A stretch of 64,000 nt of DNA from Thermoanaerobacterium sp. CMT5567-10 (GTDB lineage: Bacteria > Bacillota > Thermoanaerobacteria > Thermoanaerobacterales > Thermoanaerobacteraceae), in assembly GCF_030534315.2 (NCBI RefSeq), contig NZ_CP130558.2, positions 2,904,501-2,968,500 of the forward strand. The letters run 5' to 3'. Below the pieces are notes generated by a model. That model ran no database searches. It was not told where the DNA came from and saw only the letters and a list, made by a program, of their open reading frames with translations. Shown here in pieces: positions 36,821 to 45,987 of the stretch (position 1 is its first letter; the number at the start of each line of letters is the position of its first letter). The position numbers and the translations under genes were made by a program.

Positions 36821-38059
36821 ATGGATAATAAAATAGACGATAGTAGAGAAAAGGCAGTATTAGTAGGAGTAATTATAAATGATGATGATAATGAAAGCAT
36901 GGATGAATTAAAAGAGCTGGCAGAGACAGCCGGTGCAGAAGTTGTAGGTGTAATGACACAATCAAGAACAAACATAGATAGGACAAGTTATATAGGTAAA
37001 GGCAAGCTTATGGAATTAAAAGAATTTGTAGACAACATGGATATCGATTTAGTCATTGCTAATGATGAGTTATCAGGAAGTCAGATTAAAAATATAGAAG
37101 AAGCCATTGATAGGAAAGTCATTGATAGGACAAGTCTTATTTTGGATATTTTTGCGAAAAGAGCAAAATCAGCAGAAGGTATGCTTCAAGTTGAACTTGC
37201 CCAGTTAAAGTACAGACTGCCTAGGCTTCAAGGTCTAGGAAATGATTTATCTAGATTAGGTGGCGGTATAGGCACAAGGGGACCTGGTGAGACAAAACTC
37301 GAAACGGATAGGCGGTACATTAGAGAACGAATAAAGGCAATTGAAGGGAAATTGGAAGATCTGAAAAGACATAGGGAACTACTGAGGGGTAGAAGAAGAA
37401 AAAATAAAATCCCTGTTGTAGCAATTGTTGGATATACAAATGCCGGGAAATCTACGTTAATGAATGCATTGACAGATTCTTCTGTATATGTTGAGGATAA
37501 GCTTTTTGCTACTCTTGATCCAACAGCAAGAAAACTTGAGTTACCATCAGGCAGGGACGTCATTTTGATAGACACTGTAGGATTTATAAGAAAGCTGCCA
37601 CATGATTTAGTGGAAGCATTTAAATCAACGTTAGAGGAATCAAAATACGCTGATGTTTTGCTTCATGTGATAGACATAACGTCAAAAGATATAAAACATA
37701 AAATTGAAGTTGTAGAAAATGTTTTAAGAGATCTTGAAGCGATTGATAAGCCTATCATAAATGTATACAATAAGTCTGATTTGTTGGAGCAAATGCCTGT
37801 TAATAAAGATAATGAAATTTACATTTCAGCAAAAGAAATGATTGGCATTGATGAATTGTTAAAAGCTATTGATAATGTTGCGTATAAAGATTTATTCGTA
37901 TTAGATTTCTATTTTCCATATAACAAAAACAGAGAATATTTGTTTTTAAAAAGAAATTCAAAAATTTTAAAAGAAGAATACGATGAAAAAGGTATAAAAA
38001 TAAAAGCACAAGTAGGTGCAGCAGAAAAAAATATATTAAGAGATTTTATTATCTCTTAA
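36821..38059 (+). CDS. hflX: GTPase HflX
   Basis: A ribosome-associated GTPase that splits stalled 70S ribosomes. The 412-residue protein has the N-terminal HflX domain (RTSYIGKGKLMELKEF, DRTSLILDIFAKRAKSAEG), the glycine-rich linker GGGIGTRGPGETKLETDRR, a coiled coil, and G motifs GYTNAGKST, DTVGFIRKLP and NKSDL. Start ATG follows GGAGTG. It ends overlapping the opposite-strand DUF3189 gene by 11 bases. Confidence 0.96.
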   Translation: MDNKIDDSREKAVLVGVIINDDDNESMDELKELAETAGAEVVGVMTQSRTNIDRTSYIGKGKLMELKEFVDNMDIDLVIANDELSGSQIKNIEEAIDRKVIDRTSLILDIFAKRAKSAEGMLQVELAQLKYRLPRLQGLGNDLSRLGGGIGTRGPGETKLETDRRYIRERIKAIEGKLEDLKRHRELLRGRRRKNKIPVVAIVGYTNAGKSTLMNALTDSSVYVEDKLFATLDPTARKLELPSGRDVILIDTVGFIRKLPHDLVEAFKSTLEESKYADVLLHVIDITSKDIKHKIEVVENVLRDLEAIDKPIINVYNKSDLLEQMPVNKDNEIYISAKEMIGIDELLKAIDNVAYKDLFVLDFYFPYNKNREYLFLKRNSKILKEEYDEKGIKIKAQVGAAEKNILRDFIIS

Positions 38060-38531
38060 TAGCATTGTATTCAGCACTTTCTTGTGCTTTTACATTCTTT
38101 ACAATTTGAACAATGTTTTTATAAGCTTTTATGACACCGTATGTTACCAACGGCCTTCCTATAATAGGGCTTTTCAATGCAATAGATGTAAATCCTCCTA
38201 TTTTCATGATCCAATTAGTAGCTGATGAAGTATCAATAACAAGCAAACCATCATTAGTATTAAACAAATGATAATACAAATCTTTTAATGCTGGCTCTAC
38301 TAATTTTTTGCCGTTTTTTACTCCTAAAGAATAGACATTGTTACCATATTCGTCTGTACCTATTAATACTATATGTCCTGTATCATTTTGACCGTTTAAC
38401 CTGTCAAACATAGGAATGCCTTCAATTTCTGCTTTTGAAGGTGTTTTATCAGTAGGTAACATCCCAATATGAATATATGATGCTATAACTGATGTATGGG
38501 TTCCACCATAGCAATGGTATATAATATGCAT
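38049..38531 (-). CDS. DUF3189-family protein
   Basis: A 160-residue protein starting MHIIYHCYGGTHTSVIASYIHIG, with later GTDEYGNNVYSLG and IGRPLVTYGVIKAY. This matches DUF3189 proteins found in many Clostridia and spore-formers; function unknown. The ATG follows AAAGGAG at nine bases. Tail-to-tail overlap with hflX. Confidence 0.8.
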   Translation of the reverse strand: MHIIYHCYGGTHTSVIASYIHIGMLPTDKTPSKAEIEGIPMFDRLNGQNDTGHIVLIGTDEYGNNVYSLGVKNGKKLVEPALKDLYYHLFNTNDGLLVIDTSSATNWIMKIGGFTSIALKSPIIGRPLVTYGVIKAYKNIVQIVKNVKAQESAEYNAIKR

Positions 38532-38721
38532 TGCAATCGCTCCTTTCAAATATATTTTTTTAAAAAAGTCTATGCATTATGCTAAGATTTATAACCAATT
38601 TAGGAAATTTGAAATAATTTATACATAAATTTCTCAAATTTTGTAATAATAAAAATAAAATTAATAATTTTTTAAGAAGGAATTTAAAAGTTTGCAAAGA
38701 ATATTATATAATATAGCAAAT

Positions 38722-38742
38722 ATTGTGATATAAAATCACAAT
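38722..38742. promoter_or_regulatory. Palindromic operator-like site upstream of the Nudix gene
   Basis: Perfect ATTGTGAT-ATAAA-ATCACAAT, 30 bases before the Nudix start. It resembles TGTGA/TCACA half-sites of CRP/FNR- or Rex-type regulators, but the spacer is one base longer than the CRP consensus. Probably overlaps the promoter, implying repression. The gap 38532-38771 otherwise holds no gene. Confidence 0.55.
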
Positions 38743-38771
38743 AAAATATAAAAAGCTTAGGGGGCTTATAT

Positions 38772-39200
38772 ATGTTAATAAGGGAATGCTCTGGTGGAGT
38801 TGTATTCAGAGGAGATGAAGTATTCCTATTAAAAAATGAGAAAAATGAATGGGTATTGCCTAAAGGTGCAATAAGAAGTAATGAATTGTCCGTTGATGCT
38901 GCATTAAGAAGGGTACGAGCAGAAACTGGTTTAAAATCTTTAAATGTCTTATCTACTGCAGGAGAAACTAGCTATGAGTTCTATTCTGTTACACGCCAAC
39001 GTCCTGTCTATAATAAAATCACATGGTATCTAATGTCCACTGATGATGTAGAATTTAATATTAGCTCTGAAGATGGCTTTTTGGGTGGCGGGTTTTATCC
39101 AATTGACAAAGCTTTAGAGCTTATTACTTACAGTCAAGATAGGGCCTTAGTAAACGTTTCTTATTACAAATACAAATCTTTAAATAAGGTAACAGCGTAA
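38772..39200 (+). CDS. Nudix-fold protein with degenerate Nudix box
   Basis: A 142-residue Nudix protein (GGVVFRGDEVFLLKNEKNEWVLPKGA). The box aligns as Gly32-x5-Glu38-x7-Arg46-Arg47-Val-Arg-Ala50-Glu51-Thr-Gly-Leu. Canonical boxes have REUxEExGU, so two of the three metal-binding glutamates (at 47 and 50) are replaced. Hydrolysis may be weak or lost, and the protein may act by binding a nucleotide. ATG has AGGGGG upstream. A strong palindromic terminator begins at its stop. Confidence 0.88.
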   Translation: MLIRECSGGVVFRGDEVFLLKNEKNEWVLPKGAIRSNELSVDAALRRVRAETGLKSLNVLSTAGETSYEFYSVTRQRPVYNKITWYLMSTDDVEFNISSEDGFLGGGFYPIDKALELITYSQDRALVNVSYYKYKSLNKVTA

Positions 39201-39244
39201 TTCCAAAAAAATAAAAGCCATATGGCTTTTATTTTTTTGGAATT
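39199..39244. terminator. 46-base perfect palindrome, bidirectional terminator
   Basis: Twenty-three-base perfect arms centred on CCAT/ATGG: AATTCCAAAAAAATAAAAGC and its complement. The T-run on each strand fits a rho-independent terminator reading both ways, ending the Nudix gene. Confidence 0.8.
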
Positions 39245-39273
39245 ATTTGATATAATTATTGTGAGGTGGTAAT

Positions 39274-39921
39274 TTGCTTTATAATTATAAAACGGTATAT
39301 GAATATGGATGCCAAGAAATAGAAATAAAGCGTTCAAGATTTATAGGGCATGCAAAACCGGTGATGACTGAAGAAGAAGCAATTGATTTTATCAAGAGTA
39401 TAAAGGAGAAACATAAAGATGCAACACATAATGTGTATGCGTATATATTAGGCGATAGAGATGAAATTCAAAGATATAGCGATGATGGAGAGCCTTCAGG
39501 TACAGCAGGTGTACCTGTTTTAAATGTTATAAAAAGTGAAGGATTAAAGAATACTGCTGTTGTTGTAACGAGATATTTTGGAGGCATATTGCTTGGAGCT
39601 AGTGGATTAATAAGAGCATATGTCAAAGGAGCCAAATTAGGGATAGAAGCTGCTAAAATTGTGGAGAAGATTCTTTTTAAAAGTATATATATTACTATTG
39701 ATTATACAATTTTAGGAATGGTGCAAAATGACTTATTAAAAAATAATTTTATAATTAAAAATATTGATTATACTGATAAAGTTACATTGAATGTTTATGT
39801 ACCGTTTCAAGAGAAAGAAGATTTTGAAAAGTATATTGTGAATTTGACAAATTCAAGGTCAGTTGTGAAAGAAGGTAAAGATATATATCTATATAAAAAA
39901 GATGATAAATATATAGAATAA
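39274..39921 (+). CDS. yigZ: IMPACT/YigZ-family protein
   Basis: A 215-residue protein with the UPF0029/IMPACT N-domain (EIEIKRSRFIGHAKPV, HNVYAYILGD, YSDDGEPSGTAGVPVL, VVTRYFGGILLGASGLIRAY) and a C-terminal DUF1949 domain. Homologues are linked to translational control and stress, but the molecular role is unclear. TTG start after GAGGTGG. Confidence 0.93.
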   Translation: MLYNYKTVYEYGCQEIEIKRSRFIGHAKPVMTEEEAIDFIKSIKEKHKDATHNVYAYILGDRDEIQRYSDDGEPSGTAGVPVLNVIKSEGLKNTAVVVTRYFGGILLGASGLIRAYVKGAKLGIEAAKIVEKILFKSIYITIDYTILGMVQNDLLKNNFIIKNIDYTDKVTLNVYVPFQEKEDFEKYIVNLTNSRSVVKEGKDIYLYKKDDKYIE

Positions 39922-39993
39922 ACAATTTGTACCTTGTATATAAATTTAATAAAATCAATTTGAATTGCCAAAATTTTTTCGGAGGTGCTTCAA

Positions 39994-40236
39994 ATGAGTT
40001 ATTATAAAGTATTAATTTCATGTGGGCATTTAGGCAATTCAAAAGAAATAACTATTGCAAGGTACTTTAAAGCAAAAAATATAATTGAAGCATTTGAAAG
40101 CGGCAACAGAATGCCGCGGGCTAAAAGAAAACACTCTCATACATCGGTTTTGCTTGTGAAGCCAATTGATGAAGCGTCTTATATAGATGGTAAATTTCAA
40201 GAGAGAATAAACAACTATCTTACGAAAAATTATTAG
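39994..40236 (+). CDS. Small conserved-looking protein, unknown function
   Basis: An 80-residue basic protein, MSYYKVLISCGHLGNSKEIT, with KHSHTSVLLVKPIDEASY in the middle. ATG is well placed after GGAGGTGC. No membrane segment. I do not recognise the family. It is followed 20 bases later by the CoA-binding protein, so the two are probably co-transcribed. Confidence 0.75.
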   Translation: MSYYKVLISCGHLGNSKEITIARYFKAKNIIEAFESGNRMPRAKRKHSHTSVLLVKPIDEASYIDGKFQERINNYLTKNY

Positions 40237-40256
40237 ATGAAATGGAAGGTGATATA

Positions 40257-40646
40257 ATGGATTATGTTGAAGAGGCATTGAAAAGAAAGGTTTGGGCTGT
40301 TGTAGGAGCAACAGACAATAAAGAGAAATTTGGATACAAAATATACAAAAATTTAAAACTTAAAGGATATACCGTATATCCTGTTAATCCCAATTATGAA
40401 ACTGTAGACGGTGATTTATGCTATGAATCATTATCAAAATTACCAGTCGTACCAGAAGTTGTTGACATGGTTGTATCACCTAAGATAGGTGATGCATTTG
40501 TGGAGGAAGCATCAAAGTTGGGTGTTGATATTATATGGTTTCAGCCAGGAGCAGAAAGTGATGAATTAATTAAAAAAGCCAATAATTCAGGACTTAATGT
40601 TGTTTACAATACATGTGTAATGATGGAGACAGATAGGCGAAAATAA
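40257..40646 (+). CDS. CoA-binding domain protein (YccU-like)
   Basis: A 129-residue single Rossmann domain: VWAVVGATDNKEKFGYKIYK, YTVYPVNPNYE, DMVVSPKIGDAFVEEASKLG, IIWFQPGAESDELI and VVYNTCVMME. This is the stand-alone CoA-binding fold seen in succinyl-CoA synthetase alpha; the cellular role is unknown. ATG follows GGAAGGTG. Confidence 0.88.
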   Translation: MDYVEEALKRKVWAVVGATDNKEKFGYKIYKNLKLKGYTVYPVNPNYETVDGDLCYESLSKLPVVPEVVDMVVSPKIGDAFVEEASKLGVDIIWFQPGAESDELIKKANNSGLNVVYNTCVMMETDRRK

Positions 40647-40719
40647 TCATGTTTCGCCTCTGCCGTCCCATTTGATATCATTTGTAACATAGTAATTCTC
40701 GCAAATTTCAGAATTTAAT

Positions 40720-41133
40720 TTACTTTTTTTGAATTTCTTGTTTGTTTTTTTTATTTTGTGTTTTTTCATTTTTGCTTTCACCTATCTTTTGCTTAGATAT
40801 TATTTCATAAATTCCCATGATAAATAGGAACATAGCAAACATTTTTTTTAGAAGGTATGAATTTATATAAATAGATATATACGAGCCGATGAAGCTTCCA
40901 ATCAAACCGCTTATTATGATATAAAAAATTATGTTTGTCATTATGTTTTTTTGTTTCAAATGATATAAAATTGCAATAAAGGCGGTTGGAATAAATGATA
41001 GCAAGTTTATGCTTTGAGCAAGATGCTGTTCAATGTTAGCAAATATTGTTAAACCTGGAATCAATATTGTTCCACCACCTATACCCATGCCACCTATAAT
41101 TCCTGCTAAAATTCCTATTATAAATAATTTCAT
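40720..41133 (-). CDS. TauE/SafE-family half-size permease, second of a pair
   Basis: A 137-residue membrane protein, about half a normal TauE/SafE. It starts KLFIIGILAGIIGGMGIGGG, the glycine-rich first-helix motif of the family, has about four helices, and ends in a charged Lys/Gln tail. With the adjacent half-size gene it probably forms one eight-helix exporter of sulfite or a related anion. The partner's stop is 22 bases upstream. Confidence 0.85.
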   Translation of the reverse strand: MKLFIIGILAGIIGGMGIGGGTILIPGLTIFANIEQHLAQSINLLSFIPTAFIAILYHLKQKNIMTNIIFYIIISGLIGSFIGSYISIYINSYLLKKMFAMFLFIMGIYEIISKQKIGESKNEKTQNKKNKQEIQKK

Positions 41134-41155
41134 TGTGACAATCCTTTCATTTGTT

Positions 41156-41515
41156 TTATTTAATAATCCATATTCTTATGGAAGCGATTATCATTATTAT
41201 TCCAAATAATTTTCTTAAATATTTTATTGGGACTTTGTTCAGAAGAAATGCCCCCAATAATCCTCCTATAACACTGCCTAAAGTGACATTTAATGTTGTA
41301 GGGAAATTAAATATGCCGTTTTTTACGTATATTATAGAGCTTAATACCGTAAGTGGTAATATTATGGATATTGCGGTTGCATGTGCTTTATGATCTTCTA
41401 TTCCCAGCAAGAAAACCATAAAAGGCACAATAATTGTACCACCACCAGCTCCAAACAACCCATTTAAGATTCCTGTAACAAAACCTATTATTAACAAATT
41501 TATTCGATTAGCCAT
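41156..41515 (-). CDS. TauE/SafE-family half-size permease, first of a pair
   Basis: A 119-residue membrane protein starting MANRINLLIIGFVTGILNGLFGAGGG after a GGGTGA ribosome site; longer upstream reading is unsupported. The FGAGGGTIIVPFMV motif matches the family's N-terminal repeat, and four helices are predicted. The split into two genes mirrors the internal duplication of full-length TauE. Confidence 0.85.
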   Translation of the reverse strand: MANRINLLIIGFVTGILNGLFGAGGGTIIVPFMVFLLGIEDHKAHATAISIILPLTVLSSIIYVKNGIFNFPTTLNVTLGSVIGGLLGAFLLNKVPIKYLRKLFGIIMIIASIRIWIIK

Positions 41516-41703
41516 TTTATCACCCAAAAAACTATTTATAATATATTCTTGTATCAATTGACATAAGATATGTACAGGTTTAAAATTTTTATGTGAGATG
41601 AAAATATTATAAAGTTGTATAACGTCATTATGAAAGTTAAAAATTTTACTTATGGGATGTTTTTTGATAAAATATTTTTGGCACAAAGTAAAGGAGGTTT
41701 TTT

Positions 41704-42444
41704 ATGTCTGGACATTCAAAATGGGCTAATATAAAGCATAAAAAGGAAAAGATGGATGCACAAAAAGGTAAAATATTTACAAAACTTACTAAAGATATAA
41801 TAATGGCTGCTAAGGAAGGCGGAGATCCGGAGACAAACAGTAAATTGAGAGATGCTATAGAAAAGGCAAAAGCTAATAATCTTCCAAATGATAATATACA
41901 AAGGGCAATCAAGAAGGGAACTGGCGAATTAAGTGGTGGAAATCTTGAAGAAGTTATATATGAGGGGTATGGCCCTGCTGGTTCTGCGATAATAGTTGAA
42001 GCTTTGACAGATAATAAAAATAGAACTGCCGGTGATGTAAGGCATATATTTGATAGAAGCGGAGGTAGCCTCGGTTCTTCTGGATGTGTTGCCTGGATGT
42101 TTGATAAAAAAGGTCTTATAACTATTGAAAAAAATGAAAACATTGATGAGGATGAATTAGCTATGCTTGTTATAGATGCAGGTGCCGATGATTTTTCTTC
42201 TGATGGCGATGAATACGAGATATTGACAGCGCCTTCTAATTTTCAGGCAGTAAAAGATGCCATAAAAAGTGCTGGGTATGAGATATCATCTGCTGAGATA
42301 ACTATGATACCTCAGAACACAGTAAAGCTTTCCGACAGCGATTATGAAAAATTTGAAAAATTCATTGAAAAACTTGAAGAAAATGATGATGTACAAGAAA
42401 TATATCATAATGTCGATGTGCCAGATGAAGATGAAAAGGAATAG
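41704..42444 (+). CDS. yebC: YebC/PmpR-family regulatory protein
   Basis: A 246-residue protein with the family start [20 protein letters not shown], followed by [39 protein letters not shown] and [10 protein letters not shown]. YebC-type proteins bind DNA or, as shown more recently, aid translation of difficult sequences. ATG follows AAAGGAGG. Three-domain length is complete. Confidence 0.95.
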   Translation: MSGHSKWANIKHKKEKMDAQKGKIFTKLTKDIIMAAKEGGDPETNSKLRDAIEKAKANNLPNDNIQRAIKKGTGELSGGNLEEVIYEGYGPAGSAIIVEALTDNKNRTAGDVRHIFDRSGGSLGSSGCVAWMFDKKGLITIEKNENIDEDELAMLVIDAGADDFSSDGDEYEILTAPSNFQAVKDAIKSAGYEISSAEITMIPQNTVKLSDSDYEKFEKFIEKLEENDDVQEIYHNVDVPDEDEKE

Positions 42445-42450
42445 AAGAAA

Positions 42451-42900
42451 TTATTGCATTTCTTCTATTTCCTTTTTTTCACTTTCTGTAAGTATTTTTT
42501 CTAAATCTAAGTTTATAATTAAACGATCGTCATAGCTTACTACGGATTCAATATATTCTTTTCCAATTCCTGCAATAATATCTGGTGCTTCTTTTATAGA
42601 GTCGTTTTCAACGTGTAGCACTTCTGTTACAGAATCTACAATGAAGCCAACAGACTTTTCGTTGATTTTGATTATTATTATTCTAGTGTCATCATCGTAA
42701 TTAGTCAATTTCAACTTTAACCTCTTTTTAAGGTCTATAATAGGTATTACAGTGCCTCTTAAGTTGATTATACCTTCTACAAAACTTGGTACATCTGGGA
42801 CTTTTGTTATAGTCTGCATTCTAATTATTTCTAGAACATCCATTATATCGACGCAGAATTCTTCGTCGTTTAATTTAAATATAACTATTTGATTTAGCAT
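42451..42900 (-). CDS. cheW: CheW-like chemotaxis coupling protein
   Basis: A 149-residue protein (QIVIFKLNDEEFCVDIMDVLEI, PSFVEGIINLRGTVIPIIDLKKRL, VGFIVDSVTEVLHV) with the full CheW fold. CheW links CheA kinase to chemoreceptors at the membrane. It stands alone here, without other chemotaxis genes. I start it at the ATG after AGGAG; upstream codons lack support. Convergent with yebC, six bases apart. Confidence 0.93.
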   Translation of the reverse strand: MLNQIVIFKLNDEEFCVDIMDVLEIIRMQTITKVPDVPSFVEGIINLRGTVIPIIDLKKRLKLKLTNYDDDTRIIIIKINEKSVGFIVDSVTEVLHVENDSIKEAPDIIAGIGKEYIESVVSYDDRLIINLDLEKILTESEKKEIEEMQ

Positions 42901-43044
42901 AATAAACCATCTCCTCTCGAATGATATTATTCGATATAATTTTACAAAATCCTTCAAAAATTTTTATGTATAAAAAATTTTTTTATTGGTTATAATTACA
43001 AAAAGTGGAAGTGATTAAAGATACAAAAGGTAGGTTGTTATATT

Positions 43045-43599
43045 ATGAAATTTCGTGGAAAGAGAGCTATATCTATTATACTGATTTTTATAGTAATAAT
43101 CTTTTTGGCTGGATATATATACTATATTAAATTTTATAGTCGTCCTTCAAAAATACCGCAGTATACAAAGACAAATGTTAATAGTGCAATGACGAGGGAG
43201 ACAATAGTGCCTGATGGAAAATTGCTTTTTGAGACTTTGTACAAAGGGAATGGTGATCTTATAAGGGAAGAGCAAAAAATAAGCGCTTCACTTTACGGAA
43301 AGAGCAAAGAAGATATTGCTAAGATTTATAGCGACTGGAGTATTAAAAAATTTAGCAATGATATGATAGTTTTGTATAAGGAAGAAAATGGTTTTCCGCC
43401 AGGTTATTACATAATTTCAAGTTCAGATGGATATGTGTCATTGTTTAAAAGCGATGGTAATGGAGGAAGCTCACTAGTTGAAAAAACTGATATACTTGTA
43501 AATAATTTAAATCCAAATGATAAAGAAAGGATTTTAAATAATATAGTAGTAAAAGACATAGACGAAGCATATTCAATACTTGCAAATTTAAGCAGTTAA
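43045..43599 (+). CDS. Membrane-anchored protein with BofC C-terminal-like domain
   Basis: A 184-residue protein with a basic start, one N-terminal membrane helix (ISIILIFIVIIFLAGYIYYI), and an exported domain (LLFETLYKGNGDLIREEQ, GYYIISSSDGYVSLFKSDGNG). This resembles the C-terminal domain of BofC, which in Bacillus restrains SpoIVB during sporulation. The full BofC arrangement is not evident, so the role is by analogy. A terminator follows. Confidence 0.7.
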   Translation: MKFRGKRAISIILIFIVIIFLAGYIYYIKFYSRPSKIPQYTKTNVNSAMTRETIVPDGKLLFETLYKGNGDLIREEQKISASLYGKSKEDIAKIYSDWSIKKFSNDMIVLYKEENGFPPGYYIISSSDGYVSLFKSDGNGGSSLVEKTDILVNNLNPNDKERILNNIVVKDIDEAYSILANLSS

Positions 43600-43626
43600 A
43601 CTCCCTAAATTTTAGAGAGTTTTTTT
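43600..43626 (+). terminator. Terminator after the BofC-like gene
   Basis: ACTCCCTAAA / TTTAGAGAGT stem with one mismatch, followed by seven T. It separates this gene from ruvC. Confidence 0.75.
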
Positions 43627-43678
43627 CTTGTCTATGTATAAGATAGATGTTAAAATATTATACGAGGAGGACTTTTAG

Positions 43679-44176
43679 ATGAGGATTATTGGGATAGACC
43701 CTGGAATAGCTATTATGGGATATGGGATAATTGACGATGATTGTGGTAGATTTAAAGTTTTAGAGTATGGTGCAATTACAACGGTTGCAGGTATAAAAAA
43801 AAGTATAAGGCTTAAAGACATATACGATGGTACGATATCATTGATAGAGAAATATAGACCTGACGTTATGGCTATTGAAGAACTTTTTTTTAATAAAAAT
43901 GCTAAGACTGTTATTACTATAGGCGAGTCTAGAGGAGTTGCCATCTTAGCTGCAATTAATTGTGGCATAGATGTTTTCGAATATACGCCTCTACAGGTGA
44001 AACAATCTGTTGTTGGGTATGGACGGGCAGAAAAAAAACAGGTTCAGAATATGGTTAAAGCTATATTAAGCTTAAATGAGATACCAAAACCTGATGATGT
44101 GGCTGATGCATTGGCGGTTGCCCTTTGTCATTGCAATAGTAATATTATGAATGGGAAATTGGGGTTATTAAAATGA
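43679..44176 (+). CDS. ruvC: Holliday junction resolvase RuvC
   Basis: A 165-residue endonuclease that cuts Holliday junctions bound by RuvAB. Acidic active-site residues are in [23 protein letters not shown] and the C-terminal [15 protein letters not shown]. It overlaps ruvA by four bases, starting the ruvCAB operon. Confidence 0.97.
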   Translation: MRIIGIDPGIAIMGYGIIDDDCGRFKVLEYGAITTVAGIKKSIRLKDIYDGTISLIEKYRPDVMAIEELFFNKNAKTVITIGESRGVAILAAINCGIDVFEYTPLQVKQSVVGYGRAEKKQVQNMVKAILSLNEIPKPDDVADALAVALCHCNSNIMNGKLGLLK

Positions 44177-44739
44177 TAGATTATATAAAAGGCACCATTG
44201 CAGAAAGAGGTATTGATTATGTTGTTGTTGAGACACTGGGCATAGGATTTAAAATAATCGTACCAGCAAGTACATTGAGAGAGCTGCCCAATACAAACGA
44301 TATAATAAAACTTTATACATATTTGCATGTAAAAGAGGATGGATTTCAACTTTATGGCTTTTTGACAATAAATGAGATGGAAATTTTTAAAAAATTGATT
44401 GCTGTAAATGGTGTAGGACCAAAGGCAGCAGTTTCAATTTTATCTACAATTTCGATTGATAATTTTTATAATGCCATTAAAAATGGTGACTCAAAGATTA
44501 TAGAGAAATCTCCAGGTGTTGGCAAGAAAACAGCTCAAAGGATAATACTGGAGCTTAAAGACAAATTATTTATTAACAATGCAGAATCAGTTAAAATTGA
44601 TGATGCATCAGAAGATGTATTAAATGCACTTTTATCTCTTGGTTATACCAGACAAGAATCGATATCAGCACTATATGGGATAGATTGTACTGATACTGAA
44701 AATGCCTTGAGAGAGGCATTGAAAAAGCTTATGAAATAA
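44173..44739 (+). CDS. ruvA: Holliday junction branch migration protein RuvA
   Basis: A 188-residue junction-binding subunit. It has the N-terminal OB domain ([20 protein letters not shown]), helix-hairpin-helix motifs ([32 protein letters not shown]) and the C-terminal RuvB-binding domain ([11 protein letters not shown]). Confidence 0.97.
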   Translation: MIDYIKGTIAERGIDYVVVETLGIGFKIIVPASTLRELPNTNDIIKLYTYLHVKEDGFQLYGFLTINEMEIFKKLIAVNGVGPKAAVSILSTISIDNFYNAIKNGDSKIIEKSPGVGKKTAQRIILELKDKLFINNAESVKIDDASEDVLNALLSLGYTRQESISALYGIDCTDTENALREALKKLMK

Positions 44740-44748
44740 GGTGATTGT

Positions 44749-45744
44749 ATGGAGGACAGAATTTTAACACAAAATTTTACGCCAGAAGATGCCTCCGAGT
44801 ATTCTTTAAGGCCTAAAAGGTTGTCTGAGTACATAGGTCAAACAAAGATAAAAGAGGAATTAAAAATTTATATAGAAGCTGCGAAAATGCGAAATGAGCC
44901 TCTTGATCATGTGCTGCTTTTTGGACCACCGGGGCTCGGCAAGACAACTCTTGCAAATATTATTTCAAATGAAATGGGCGTTGGCATAAGGATAACTTCT
45001 GGACCGGCAATAGAACGAGCCGGAGATTTAGCGGCAATACTTACTAATTTGCAGGAGAATGACATTCTTTTTATAGACGAAATACATAGACTTAATAGAA
45101 GTGTGGAAGAGATATTATATCCTGCCATGGAGGATTTTGAATTAGATATAATTATAGGAAAGGGACCAAGCGCTAGATCTTTAAGGCTTAACTTGCCGCA
45201 TTTTACGCTTATAGGCGCAACGACTAGAGCGGGATTAATGACATCTCCACTGAGGGATAGGTTTGGAGTTATTATGAGGCTAGAATTTTATTCTGTCAAC
45301 GATTTAAGTGAAATAATAAAGAGGTCGTCTGCTATACTAAATATAGGTATAAATGATGAAGCTGCATATGAATTGGGACGGCGTTCTAGAGGGACGCCTA
45401 GGATAGCAAATAGACTTTTAAAAAGAGTGAGAGATTTTGCACAAGTAAAAGGTAATGGCTTTATAGATTTTGAAACTGCCAAAGATGCTCTTGATATGCT
45501 GGGCGTTGATGATATGGGGCTTGAGCACATCGATAGAAAAATGCTAAAGTCTATTATAGAAAAGTTTTCAGGCGGTCCTGTAGGTATAGATACTATTGCT
45601 GCATCAATAGGTGAAGAAAGTGAAACGATAGAAGATGTCTATGAACCGTATTTGATGCAGATTGGTTTTTTGAACAGAACTCCTAGAGGTAGGATTGCAA
45701 CAAGATTAGCTTACGAATATTTAAACTACAGTATTCCTGAATGA
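44749..45744 (+). CDS. ruvB: Holliday junction branch migration helicase RuvB
   Basis: A 331-residue AAA+ motor. It has [11 protein letters not shown], Walker [13 protein letters not shown], Walker [13 protein letters not shown], sensor [18 protein letters not shown] and the winged-helix end [17 protein letters not shown]. Nine bases after ruvA. Confidence 0.98.
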   Translation: MEDRILTQNFTPEDASEYSLRPKRLSEYIGQTKIKEELKIYIEAAKMRNEPLDHVLLFGPPGLGKTTLANIISNEMGVGIRITSGPAIERAGDLAAILTNLQENDILFIDEIHRLNRSVEEILYPAMEDFELDIIIGKGPSARSLRLNLPHFTLIGATTRAGLMTSPLRDRFGVIMRLEFYSVNDLSEIIKRSSAILNIGINDEAAYELGRRSRGTPRIANRLLKRVRDFAQVKGNGFIDFETAKDALDMLGVDDMGLEHIDRKMLKSIIEKFSGGPVGIDTIAASIGEESETIEDVYEPYLMQIGFLNRTPRGRIATRLAYEYLNYSIPE

Positions 45745-45753
45745 GGGGTAGAT

Positions 45754-45966
45754 ATGTTTCAAGAATTTGGAAAAGCTTTAATCGGCATTGGTGTTGTTTT
45801 GGTTATAACAGGTATAATATTTTTATTAAGTGGAAAATTTGGAATTGGTCATTTGCCTGGTGATATTATTCTAAAAAGAGGCAATTTTACTTTTTACTTT
45901 CCGCTGATGACGTCTATTATAATTAGTGTGGTTTTGACGTTTATATTGTGGCTTTTTAGAAAATAA
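45754..45966 (+). CDS. DUF2905-family small membrane protein
   Basis: A 70-residue protein with two helices (LIGIGVVLVITGIIFLLSG and LMTSIIISVVLTFILWLF) around the conserved GHLPGDIILKRGNFTFYFP. DUF2905 genes commonly follow ruvB in Clostridia and related bacteria; function unknown. Confidence 0.88.
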   Translation: MFQEFGKALIGIGVVLVITGIIFLLSGKFGIGHLPGDIILKRGNFTFYFPLMTSIIISVVLTFILWLFRK

Positions 45967-45987
45967 AAATGTAAAGGGGTATTTGAT

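Noticed and set aside
42344-42535. 63-codon reading frame spanning the yebC end
   Set aside because: Overlaps yebC in another frame and is repetitive in Lys/Asn with no start signal.
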